From Alviniconcha marisindica (taxonomy: Eukaryota > Mollusca > Gastropoda > Provannidae), in assembly GCA_018857735.1 (NCBI GenBank), contig JABMCL010000854.1, positions 172,501-236,500 on the forward strand: a DNA stretch of 64,000 nt, given 5' to 3'. Position numbers and translations under genes: made by a program. Of this stretch, positions 53,570 to 63,683 are shown one piece after another. Position 1 is the first letter of the stretch. The number at the start of each line of letters is the position of its first letter. The notes below the pieces were generated by a model. The model was not told where the DNA came from. It made no database searches and was given only the letters and a program-made list of their open reading frames with translations.

Positions 53570-54280
53570 CAAGGCTTTCCGCATCTTAGCATGCAGGGCT
53601 CAGCAGTACACTTGGCGATGATCCGCATCTTTGGTCGCAGTAAGAATTAAAGATTTTTTAACGGTCTGAGCGACTTTTGCATTGATTGGAGGCAATTATA
53701 TTACAGTAACTGCATCAATTTCGGACACTTTTGGTAATCCCCCTTAGTCCAGTCGAGTGTTCCTTTGTCTGTTTGGCATTTGTAACGTGTGTCAAACTGA
53801 TGAAAGTTGTCCGTTTCACAATGGCGGCATGCAGAATGAACATGCATTACTCGACATGGGAAGCTGTCAAATTAGTACTGTATGAGGGCTTGGATCTAGA
53901 AGATTTTTCTGACAGTGGTTCTGAAGAGAACATTGTTGATTCTGGCAAGGAGTTTGTGCCAATAGATCTCAAGACGGACTCGAGTGACAGCAATAATGAC
54001 ATCTTCATTATCAGCTTTGGGATCCAAGCAACCAGTAGAATAAAACTTTTTTTTTTATACTGTGTTTGGATAGTTCCTGCTTTGCTATTGTGACAGAGAA
54101 AGGTATGTGATGACTCTACGGATTATTTATCTAACAAGTACACATCCGAAGCTTTCTAAAAATGTATTTGTTTATTGTATTATTCCTAGTAGTTTATTAA
54201 CTAGGATTTTTTTAAACGGGTAAAAACAGTGCATCTACAGGAGCCGAGAGCGTCATTTTGTGGCGTCTTGAATGAGTTAA
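53570..54280 (+). mobile_element. piggyBac-like element remnant bounded by TTAA
   Basis: The left end is TTAA|CTCTTTCAAGGC (TTAA at 53570-53573). The right end is GTCTTGAATGAG|TTAA (TTAA at 54277-54280). The ends are imperfect inverted repeats: CTCTTTCAAGGC against CTCATTCAAGAC, 10 of 12 positions. TTAA target duplication is the hallmark of piggyBac elements. The 703 bp between hold only a short frame with an acidic N-terminal-like region and no catalytic domain, so this is a deleted, non-autonomous copy. Short terminal repeats leave room for chance. Confidence 0.55.
53821..54093 (+). pseudogene. Acidic N-terminal fragment, piggyBac transposase-like
   Basis: The ATG at 53821 is in good context (CACAATGG). 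The 90-codon frame contains LVLYEGLDLEDFSDSGSEEN and DLKTDSSDSNNDIF. This is the kind of Ser-Asp-Glu-rich N-terminus that precedes the DDE domain in piggyBac transposases. The frame then ends in a hydrophobic, unrelated stretch. It could also be a host-derived or chance frame; the TTAA-flanked ends around it favour the transposon reading. Confidence 0.45.
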
Positions 54281-55666
54281 ACTCTTCCCACCCCACCCCT
54301 GCCCACACTTACATCTAGGCAACTGTCTTGGTACCCTGTGATTATACCCCGTTGTCACTGATTAGCAGCAAGTCTGGGGACCATAGCAAGAGAAAATCAC
54401 TTAGACTTTTTTTACTGGAATTGATCTGGGACTGGAGTGGGTGAAAGTTGAAGCACAGTTCCAACCCCCAGGAACTGAGACCCTAGCTGCACAGGGAGGG
54501 AGGGCACCAGCTCAGCTCTTTTTCTGATTCTCCACCGAAACCAAGATTGTATTCCAGATCTTATTTTGGCTGTAACCCAAAGAGAATAGTGGCGACAGCG
54601 ACGGAACACTGTCACTGCTTCCGTATCAGCTGCGTTTTGAGGTGGTGGGATTGTACGCGTGCGTCGTTGGAAAGAGAAGTGTTGTACACATCTGCAAAAG
54701 CTAGTTGGCATACATGGTCAAGTATTCTGCTGGTCATTGTATCTCAGGCAGTCACTTCAATGTTTCATATGCATGCTTTACAGTGATACCCCTTCAAGAC
54801 AAAGTGGCCGGGCCTACCAACATTACTTCCTCCTAATCAACCCTTTCACTGCAACAATGTCACTTGAAAACAACCAACAAAAGCATGCTGTTTGAAATCT
54901 TAAGCCTTTTTTTCTTTGTTTTTTCTCTTGCTTTCGCATGTGAAAGAATTTCTATCAAAATGCACAGGGCTAAAAGTAGATTTGTTATAGGACTAAAATA
55001 TCCTGTTTGCAAGCATGTGTCAGTGTGTGCATTTTTCAGCCCAGAAAGTTTACATGCTGGGGCAGCGATGGGGCTAATTCAACTTTGCCGTTAAAAGAAG
55101 AACATGCAAAGGAGTAAAACAGATTTCAGTCGTTTAAAGGAGGACTTGTCCTTTGCTGTGTGTATTATATATTATATATAATGTTTACGTTTTGTTAAAG
55201 CCTGGATGTCTGCAATCCATGCTGTAACTGAATGTCAGAGGTGGGGGGGCCACTGAATGCTAACTAATAATTATGTGTGTGCAGAGTGTGGACAATAAAG
55301 AGTGGTGTCAAAGGTTACTTCTTTCTCGTGTGTGGTTTGTGGGACTGTTGTATGTTAGTATAATAATGAATGTCCATTTGCAAAAGGGAAGATGGGTCTC
55401 TTTCTCGCATGTCATAAAACACATATTACCAACAATGAAACGAAGCAATGGAAAACGATACAAAACCATTATAATATTTCAAATTCAAGCTTTCAGATCA
55501 ACAGCAAATTCAAAACTACTGTAACACTGCAACAGCAGGAAGGGAAGCCATTCATTATTAACACTGCAGCTTCCTCATCAAAAATGGATGAACATCCTCA
55601 TCCTCATCTACCATTTTCCTCATGATCAGAAAAGTTTCCTCATCATCAGGCAACTTCTGTTCCACT
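54281..55666. other. Non-coding, no gene seen
   Basis: Unique-looking DNA. CAACCCTTTCACTGCAACAA at 54839 resembles ends of other TTAA elements but has no partner that I can find. Short frames on both strands carry no recognisable domain. Confidence 0.4.
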
Positions 55667-55827
55667 CCGATATGACCCTTTGCAGTAATACACTGGGTGC
55701 TGAAGATCAAGGATCAAAAAAAAAAAATTGAGTAACAGTTTAGGGTGGGAGGAAGGGACACCATTTTGTTCCAACTTCCTGATTAACTTCTTCAATACCC
55801 AGTGTACCGCAAAGGGTCATATCAGGG
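55667..55827. repeat. Inverted repeat with 40-bp arms
   Basis: The left arm CCGATATGACCCTTTGCAGT AATACACTGGGTGCTGAAGA (55667-55706) pairs with the right arm TCTTCAATACCCAGTGTACC GCAAAGGGTCATATCAGG (about 55789-55827) over an 80-base loop. A TTAA lies just before the right arm (55783-55786). It looks like a foldback or MITE-type element. Confidence 0.75.
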
Positions 55828-55989
55828 GGGAAACACGAGTAGCCTAATCAGAATCAAAAATCTGCCTCACACTCACGGACACACACCACCAACAAAAACA
55901 GTCACCAGCCAACAAAAATCTAGTGAAAACAGTAAGGTTTAGGTTTTAGCAGAGAAACGAGTGGTCAGCATGGATTTTCAGCAGAAGGG

Positions 55990-57770
55990 GTTTCAACTTC
56001 TACATCTGTGATCCCACCACACAACAGAGCCATTACAACCCCTACATCTGTCATTCCACAACACAACAGAGCCATTACAACCCCTACATCTGTCATTCCA
56101 CAACACAACAGCTATTACAACCCTACATCTGTCATCACACCACACAACAGCCATTACAACCTCTACATCTGTCATCCCACTACACAGCCATTACAACCCT
56201 ACATCTGTCATCCCACTACACAGCCATTACAACCCCTACATCTGTCATCACACCACACAACAGCCATTACAACCTCTACATCTGTCATCACACCACACAA
56301 CAGCCATTACAACCCTACATCTGTCATCCACCACACAACAGCCATTACAACCCTACATCTGTCATCCCACCACACAACAGCCATTACAACCCTACATCTG
56401 TCATCCCACACACAGCCATTACAACCCTACATCTGTCATCCCACTACACAGCCATTACAACCCTACATCTGTCATCCACACACAACAGCCATTACAACCC
56501 TACATCTGTCATCCCACACAACAGCCATTACAACCCTACATCTGTCATCCCACTACACAGCCATTACAACCCTACATCTGTCATCCCACTACACAGCCAT
56601 TACAACCCTACATCTGTCATCCCACTACACAGCCATTACAACCCTACATCTGTCATCCCACCACACAACAGCCATTACAACCTCTACATGTCATTCCACA
56701 ACACAACAGCCATTACAACCCTACATCTGTCATCCCACCACACAACAGCCATTACAACCATCCCACCACACAACAACCCTACATCTGTCATCCCACCACA
56801 CAACAGCCATTACAACCCTACATCTGTCATCCCACCACAACAGCCATTACAACCCACATCTGTCATCCCACACACAACAAGCCATTACAACCTCTACATC
56901 TGTCATCCCACACACAACAAGCCATTACAACCCTACATCTGTCATCAAAAACCAACTCACACAACAGCCATTACAACCCTACATCTGTCATCCCACTACA
57001 CAGCCATTACAACCCTACATCTGTCATCCCCACACACACATACAACCATCCACCACACAACACATCATCACAACCTCTACATCTGCTATCCCACTACACA
57101 GCCATTACAACCCTACATCTGTCATCCCACCACACAACAGCCATTACAACCATCCCACCACACAACAACCTCTACATCTGCTATCCCACCACACAACAGA
57201 GCCATCACAACCTCTACATCTGTCATCCCACCACACAACAGCTATTACAACCATCCCACCACACAACACAGTCATTACAACCTCTACATCTGCTATCCCA
57301 CCACACAACAAGCCATACAACCTCTACATCTGTCATCACACCACACAACAGCTACTTACACTGCTATCCCACCACACAACACAGCATACAACCTCTACAT
57401 CTGCTATCCCACCACACAACAGAGTCATTACAACCTCTACATCTGTCATCACACCACACAACACAGTCATCACAACCTCTACAGCTGCTATCCCACCACA
57501 CAACACAGCCATCACAACCTCTACATCTGTCATCCCACCACACAACAGCTATTACAACCATCCCACCACACAACACAGCCATCACAACCTCTACATCTGC
57601 TATCCCACCACACAACACAGCCATCACAACCTCTACATCTGTCATCACACCACACAACCTCTACATCTGCTACCCCACCACACAACAGCTGCAGAGGGTC
57701 ACCACAGAATTTCACCTTCTGCAGCTTATGGTCCCACCACTGTAACTGTTCTGTTCTGTGGTGGGATGAC
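55990..57770. repeat. Minisatellite, unit about 39 bp, 1.8 kb
   Basis: CCCACCACACAACAGCCATT ACAACCCTACATCTGTCAT is repeated about 45 times with 36-41-bp variants. In the second half CTACATCTGCTATCCC and longer units appear. Plus-strand stops are almost absent in every phase, so a 596-codon frame spans the array while switching between PTTQPLQPYICH-, SHHTTAITTLHL- and PPHNSHYNPTSV-type repeats. The last unit (57738-57790) is inverted: TGTGGTGGGATGACAGATTT AGAGGTTGTGATGG. Confidence 0.95.
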
Positions 57771-57795
57771 AGATTTAGAGGTTGTGATGGTTCAG

Positions 57796-57848
57796 TAAGT
57801 AGATTTTAACATCCTGTCAAACACAAGGGCACCTCAGGACAATCAAAA
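57796..57848 (-). repeat. Repeat D copy, minus strand
   Basis: On the minus strand: TTGATTGTCCTGAGGTGCCC TTGTGTTTGACAGGATGTTA AAATCTACTTACT. Same block order as the copy at 46854. Confidence 0.7.
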
Positions 57849-58644
57849 GTCAATGCACATTTTTATGAACTCTCCTAATTATGTATAAACCCTTTCTCAA
57901 ATCAATCATATGAATCCATGCACAAACAAGAGTAAACATGTCAAAAACAAAAATTACTATTTATAGGAGCTCTACGTGTATAAGTTCTGCAGATGGACCT
58001 CAACTTTTAAAGAGGAGGAAGGTGGAGCTGGACCCTCAAGTTAGCCCAGAAGAGATCATGAGCAGGGAGGTGGAGCTGGGCTGTGAAAGTTGGACTTCTT
58101 TCGCTTTAAGTTGTCCCTCAACAGCAGTGCAACGGACATTGTCTTTGTGACTCAGCCCAGCACAGCAATTGTTGAAACAGCAATTGCGTGGTGCACTAAT
58201 CACTGCGCAATGGCGAGGGGACACCGCCTTAACACTTCCATCTTCCATTGTTCTGGCAGCAGTCCATGGTCTCTGGTCTTTTTCAGGCAGTATCCGCAGT
58301 TGAGCCCCCCCCCCCCCCCCCCCCCCCCCCCTAATAAGCCACCTCGCTTCTGTGGACGTAAAGCAAAAGGGTCACCTCAAATTTTGACTTTCACATCTTG
58401 TGCTCTGAACAAAACTTTCATACGAATCATACTGTAAAATTTAGCCCAATCAATTAGTTGGTGCTTTGAGCCCAATCAACCACATTCAAATACAACCCAA
58501 TGACAAACGTGTTTATCAAATATGATCTGGATTTTTTTTAATTTAATTTTATCCCACAATGCACAACTTCTGCAATCACCCGTGCCCCACCTTGGATGTG
58601 ATCCACGCCACTTTGGCTGCTGGGTAAGTACTGGTAACTTGATC
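57849..58644. other. Non-coding; poly-C run and SINE-tail-like fragment
   Basis: A poly-C run of about 28 (58304-58331) is followed by TAATAAGCCACCTCGCTTCT GTGGACGTAAAGC. This resembles the SINE A 3' module (TAATAAGCCTTATGGTTTCT GTGGACGTTAAGC) and is probably a decayed copy. No gene recognised. Confidence 0.5.
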
Positions 58645-58733
58645 GCTAAGGCCCAGTCAACCATGACAGTAAGTAAATTACTTGTTTCACGCCCGGTCAA
58701 CCAGTATGGTTATATCTGGGTGAGTCAACCATG
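58645..58733 (-). repeat. Two partial ACTT-family copies, minus strand
   Basis: GGCCCAGTCAACCATGACAG TAAGTAAATTAC is followed by TTGTTTCACGCCCGGTCAAC CAGTATGGTTATATCTGGGT GAG. The first is truncated. Arrangement resembles the tandem copies at 32990-33202. Confidence 0.75.
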
Positions 58734-58889
58734 ACAGAACACAGAGAAAGAGAAGGAAAAAAAATGAAACAATGAATATTAAAACAAACCTGTCATGTGA
58801 CTAAAACGCAAACAAAATTTGTACATTCTGGCAAATGCAATTCGAGCTACGTGTATTGCGAACAACATGCATCAACACACACAACTTTA

Positions 58890-59190
58890 CCCGTACTTTT
58901 TCAGCGTGTCCATTTCATTGCATATGACGAAACTCGCACAAGATCCGTAAAGGATCTGCTGCCTTGAGGGTCAAACCCCTCGATCTACTGGACTCTGAAA
59001 GCAGTCACTGGAACACTGGCTATGATTGTTAAGACACACCTGTTCAATGACTATTTCTAAACTGTCTTTTTCTAAACTTTTTCACAGAGAGTCTTATGTT
59101 TGTGGGGGTGGGGATGCAGGGGTGCATCATGTGGAGTAGATGGGCGTTCTAGAAATCCTCTATATTATTCTTATTATTATTGTATGAAGC
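58890..59190 (+). repeat. Possible LINE 3' end remnant
   Basis: Frame pieces such as VKTHLFNDYF (about 59028-59057) recall the LK-HLF end of LINE reverse transcriptases. The segment ends in ATATTATTCTTATTATTATT G, like LINE (ATT)n tails. The upstream protein is too decayed to recognise. Confidence 0.4.
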
Positions 59191-59518
59191 AGTTGATGAA
59201 TAAACACAAAGATGATGTCGACAAAATCATACACAGACCAAATGCTGCCTTTCTCAAGTGTTTGGCACATAATCTTAACAAACAAAATATGACAGTACAA
59301 TTACACAAAAAGGGGAGAACATCAAAGTATGTAATTCACAATTTCCTTCATTTTCTCACAGGCAAACAATCAAGCTTGTTGTTTGTCTGTGTTCCTCAGT
59401 TAAAGCCTGTGGTTCACCCGAAGTTTATTAGCTCAGTGAGATACGTCCTGTTAAAAACTGGTTGACATGTCGCATGGAGAATTTGCCTGTAAACTTTTGC
59501 TGGCTTTCAAAAAAAACA
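59191..59518. other. Non-coding, no gene seen
   Basis: AT-rich DNA with no recognisable feature. Confidence 0.4.
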
Positions 59519-59592
59519 AGTTAGTCAGTTAGTTAGCATTTGGATTTTAATGTCATGTCAGCCACACAGGGTCACTTCAGGACAGTCAAACT
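59519..59592 (-). repeat. Repeat D copy, minus strand, with AACT tail
   Basis: On the minus strand: GACTGTCCTGAAGTGACCCT GTGTGGCTGACATGACATTA AAATCCAAATGCTAACTAAC TGACTAA. The (CTAA)n-type tail is clear. Confidence 0.7.
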
Positions 59593-60497
59593 CAGGTCAT
59601 AAACAAACTAACGCACATTTCAAAACTCTTCTCACGTACATAAACCCTTTGTCAAGTCAATCCACAAAACTAGTCACTTCGCAAACATAAAACATACATA
59701 CACAAACATCGAGCACAAATTTTTGAAGTTAGTCCCTTCAACACTACCCCTGTTAAGAACGCATAAGATTAGGACATGCTGGTATTGTCGACCATTCTAA
59801 TTTATCAATACCAGATTAAAGAAAAATATTAAAAAAGGAACGGATAGACACAATACAAAATTAGAAAACATTATATTTATAAATGCATAATGGCAAATGC
59901 CAGTGCTATAACATTAACAAACATAAAAATATGTGTGGCTAAGGCTGTATATACTAACAGTCTAATACAGTCAATGATTCAGAAGTTATTTTTTACTTAC
60001 ATTCCAGCGGTTGAAGGCGGTTTCCTGAATCTGTCAACAGTCACTGGGTTAAATTCAGAGACCAACTTCCTCTTGGTCAAGTCATTTATTTCATCTTTCT
60101 GCCCACACATTTTCACTGTGAGTATGATAAACAAAGTCAAACTTTTTTTACATTATGCTGTCTGGGCGGATGGAGCATATCTGACAAAATACTGATTCCC
60201 AATGCAACAAAGACCTTTGATGCCTGAGGATCCAGACAGTCAAAGGAAAGAGTTTGCTGCAGCAGAGAATGCTGCCTTCTTCAACAGGTAGTGAGTGTAA
60301 TCACAGTGCAACACCTCAGAGTCCTTGCACAACACTAGGTCGCACATGCACTGCATATCTAAGGCACATGCACCATGTCACATCTAAGGATCACATGTTA
60401 CATTCATTTACAAGCCAAAAACAGAATCTTTCCAAACGTGTTACTTGAAAAACCAGTCCTGCCAGGTGCATTCAACAGCCTGTTCCCAGAAAGGGAC
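59593..60497. other. Non-coding or unresolved
   Basis: Two short plus-strand frames (59890-60195 and 60254-60448) have no recognisable domain and are separated by stops. No retroelement or gene could be named. Confidence 0.35.
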
Positions 60498-60957
60498 ATA
60501 ATCTTCTTTTTTTGTATGATCTCAGTTACTTTTAGCTAGTGACACAGATTTACACACAGACATAATCTTCTTTTTTTGAATGATCTCAATTACTTTTAGC
60601 TAGTGACACAGATTTGCACACAGACATAATCTTCTTCTTTTTTTGAATGATCTCAGTTACTTTTAGCTAGCGACATAGATTTGCACACAGACAGAATCTT
60701 CTTTTTTTTTGGAATGATCTCAGTTACTTTTAGCTAGCGACATAGATTTGCACACAGACATAATCTTCTTCTTTTTTTGTATGATCTCAGTTACTTTTAG
60801 CTAGCGACATAGATTTGCACACAGACATAATCTTCTTCTTTTTTTGTATGATCTCAGTTACTTTTAGCTAGCGACATAGATTTGCACACAGACATAATCT
60901 TCTTCTTTTTTTTGTATGATCTCCGTTACTTTTAGCTAGCGACACAGATTTGCTCAG
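60498..60957. repeat. Minisatellite, unit about 62-66 bp, 7 copies
   Basis: CATAATCTTCTTCTTTTTTT GTATGATCTCAGTTACTTTT AGCTAGCGACATAGATTTGC ACACAGA recurs seven times, with length changes mostly in the T run. Copies are over 90 percent alike by eye, which suggests a young array. Confidence 0.95.
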
Positions 60958-61589
60958 AAGCTGTGCTGTGTAGGCTGTATAATGTCAACACACAAAGCTA
61001 AGCATAAAGCACAAATCTGTCTGGCAAGATTCTGCCATGGATGGAAGATTGAAGCTTCATCAGTCAGCCTTTTGACATGCAACAAAACTCTCACTGTTTT
61101 GAACAGACGTCTAATGATGGAATGATATTTTTATGAGGAATGATCATTAACAAAGGACAGAATGCTGTTTTCAGGAACTATGTATAACTGGTGGTATGAT
61201 TCTTTTGATGGTTCATAATTCAATGCCTACCCAATGAACGAATGGAGACAGGTGCTGCTATTAAAAAGTATGAAACATCAAGTGGACAACTGTGACAAAG
61301 AATTAATATCATTAGAATTAATGATATTTTGAAGCTTGGCTTGCTGAAAAAGAAGTTTACTATAGCTATGTGAGGAAAACTTAAAATGACATGAGAAAAA
61401 AGAAAAATTAACAATGAAGTTGGCAAAAATCAAAACAGGAAAGTTACAAGCATACAACCCCATAAAAAGGGAGAAAACACAGAGGCTATGCATATCATAA
61501 TGCAGTGACAAGCCTACTTCCGTGGCATTTGTTTTTCTGTTTGTTTGCACTTTCTATAATCTTCCTAATTCCACACACGGGTCTTAAAC
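60958..61589. other. Non-coding, no gene seen
   Basis: AT-rich DNA. ATTAATATCATTAGAATTAA TGATATT at about 61304-61330 is a small palindrome. No gene. Confidence 0.4.
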
Positions 61590-61885
61590 TTAAAGTCAAT
61601 TATTTTTAAAAGAACCCCTACGTAAAGGGTCTTAAAGTCAATTATTTTCAAAAGAACCCCTACGTAAAGGGTCTTAAAGTCAATTATTTTCAAAAGAACC
61701 CCTACGTAAAGGGTCTTAAAGTCAATTATTTTCAAAAGAACCCCTACGTAAAGGGTCTTAAAGTCAATTATTTTCAAAAGAACCCCTACGTAAAGGGTCT
61801 TAAAGTCAATTATTTTCAAAAGAACCCCTACCTAAAAGGGTCTTAAAGTTAAAGTCAATTATTTTCAAAAGAACCCCTACGTAGT
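61590..61885. repeat. Minisatellite, unit 42 bp, 7 copies
   Basis: GGGTCTTAAAGTCAATTATT TTCAAAAGAACCCCTACGTA AA repeats with an exact 42-bp period. Because 42 is a multiple of three, a minus-strand frame of 14-residue repeats (LKIIDFKTLYVGVL) stays open. Each unit contains TACGTA and a GGGTCTT/AAGAACCCC near-inverted pair. Confidence 0.95.
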
Positions 61886-62312
61886 TATTAACTCATATGA
61901 TCAAAAGGCATCAAGGATGCAGCTGCCATTTACGAAACAACAAGAGGACTGAGGACACTTGCATCATCAATCAAAACGACAGAATAAGTCAAAGAGTACA
62001 CCTTCAAGATTCACCAACCTGAGTCCAGCAGCAAAAGGTACTGAGAACAGAACGACATGGTCCAAAACCTTGATGCAAATTTAGTTCAAAAGAAAAGGAT
62101 AACAAGCCAAATATTTCTCGGATTAACGTACTTTATACATATATATATATATAAAACATACATGTCCCTAAGCTAGGATGGGGGGGGGGAGGGGGAGAGA
62201 AAGAGACTCAATGAGAGTTTTTGAGTATTGGTAATTCACTAATTGCAATGTTTACTTGAGTGGGTGATGGGAGACTGATTGGTGTGTGCACATTTCCTTG
62301 TGTAGGTTTGGG
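61886..62312. other. Non-coding, no gene seen
   Basis: A (TA)n patch at 62136-62153 and a G-rich patch at 62179-62196. Nothing else recognised. Confidence 0.4.
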
Positions 62313-62368
62313 TGGTAAGTAACTTGGTGTTTTACGTCCAGTCAACCAGTGCGTTTATATCAGGGTGA
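62313..62368 (-). repeat. ACTT-tailed hairpin element, minus strand
   Basis: GTAAGTAACTTGGTGTTTTA CGTCCAGTCAACCAGTGCGT TTATATCAGGGTGAG. The outer stem is CACCC against GGACG, so pairing is reduced in this copy. Confidence 0.8.
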
Positions 62369-62399
62369 GAGGTTTGGGTGGGTATGTATATAAATTATG

Positions 62400-62642
62400 G
62401 ACGTATAAATAGTCATCGTTAGCTAGGTGATTATGTTTATGAATACTACACTTAAGGTTCTGTTTGTTGAAATATATGCATATTGTAAATGTGTTTTTTG
62501 TCAATGAATACTACACTTAAGGTTCTGTTTGTTGAAATGTATGTATATTGTAAATGTATTTTTTGTCTAGTTGTTTGTACAGCGCAATGAGTTTAACTCG
62601 TGTTAGAGAATGGCACTTTGCAAGAACTATTATTATTATTAT
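62400..62642 (+). repeat. LINE-like 3' end with a 65-bp internal duplication
   Basis: AATACTACACTTAAGGTTCT GTTTGTTGAAATRTATG then ATATTGTAAATGT occurs at 62442-62496 and 62507-62561. It is followed by TTGTTTGTACAGCGCAATGA GTTTAACTCGTGTTAGAGAA TGGCACTTTGCAAGAACT and (ATT)n. The ending GCACTTT-GCAAGAACTATTATT resembles LINE 3' ends with triplet tails. Confidence 0.6.
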
Positions 62643-62939
62643 AAGCCTTAAGAAATTATGTTGCATGTCTATGTTCACCAGGCACATGCAGGCTTCAGGA
62701 GTTACTCAGATTCAGTAAACCAGAGTGGCATGTCCAATGTACATCTGAACAACAGCAGAGGGTCCCCCCCGTCATCCCCTTTTTAACTCGCAGAAACTTC
62801 CATGTTCATCTGCACCGGTATTTACCAACAAAACAGAGCATTGTGTGTGTGAATATCACACTATCAAAAAAAGGATGGAGTGGGGGTTGTTTAAACATGT
62901 AAAAGTGTTTGTCTGACGAAACAGTGACATGGGAGGGGG

Positions 62940-62945
<6 letters not shown>

Positions 62946-62993
<48 letters not shown>

Positions 62994-63026
62994 GTGTGTG
63001 TGTGACTCTGTGTGTGTGTGTGTGTT
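62946..63026. repeat. (TG)n microsatellite
   Basis: TG run with two short interruptions (CCCTG, ACTC). No coding potential. Confidence 0.95.
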
Positions 63027-63257
63027 CATGCCTACATGCATGTAAAGCGTTATTTCCTGGTGTATTTTAAACAGGATGCCTTAGATCACACACAAGCCTA
63101 CATGTGCACACACATCTATCACACACACTTGACATAAACATCATCCACCACTAGAACATACAAAAATACGTTTTACTTTCTCATGCTTTGTGGCACACCA
63201 AGCTGCCGTCTGAGGTAATCCAGATTTGTACACACAAAATAAAACAGTCAGCATCCC

Positions 63258-63312
63258 GTCCTTAATAAGCCTTGTGGATTCTGTGGACGTTAAGCACCGT
63301 GTTTACTTACTA
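63258..63312 (+). mobile_element. SINE A 3' module, truncated copy
   Basis: CGTCCTTAATAAGCCTTGTG GATTCTGTGGACGTTAAGCA CCGTGTTTACTTACT. Only the last about 55 bp of SINE A, as at 45891. Confidence 0.8.
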
Positions 63313-63683
63313 TTTACAGTTAGCTCCCATCAACAAGTGTAACAGCAAAACAACAGCAGCTGGCCAAACATTTGGCACAGTGAGATTCTTCCGGCATTCA
63401 ACACATCACCCGCTGTGCATGCTGCTCACAACAGGGCAATAACAACAGATGGGGGGGGGGGGAAGCAACATCCACTCCAGGAGACCGCTGTCCCATGCCA
63501 CTGTCACATGCACACGTAACCAAAAATATTTTGAAGAGGATTCACGAAAAGTGAATTTCAATAGGACTTTGCACACCAGGGAGCCCTAAGGCAAAAATCA
63601 GAAAGGTGGAATTCCAGGCTACTGGTTTGAGAAGCATGCAAGGCTATATTCTGACCCGCTCCACGCTTTAAAAGGGAGAAACT
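63313..63683. other. Non-coding, no gene seen
   Basis: Contains a G run (63451-63461). Nothing else recognised. Confidence 0.35.

Noticed and set aside
56008..57798. 596-codon plus-strand frame, the longest in the window
   Set aside because: It lies wholly in a 39-bp minisatellite and the reading phase relative to the unit changes repeatedly, so it is not under coding constraint.
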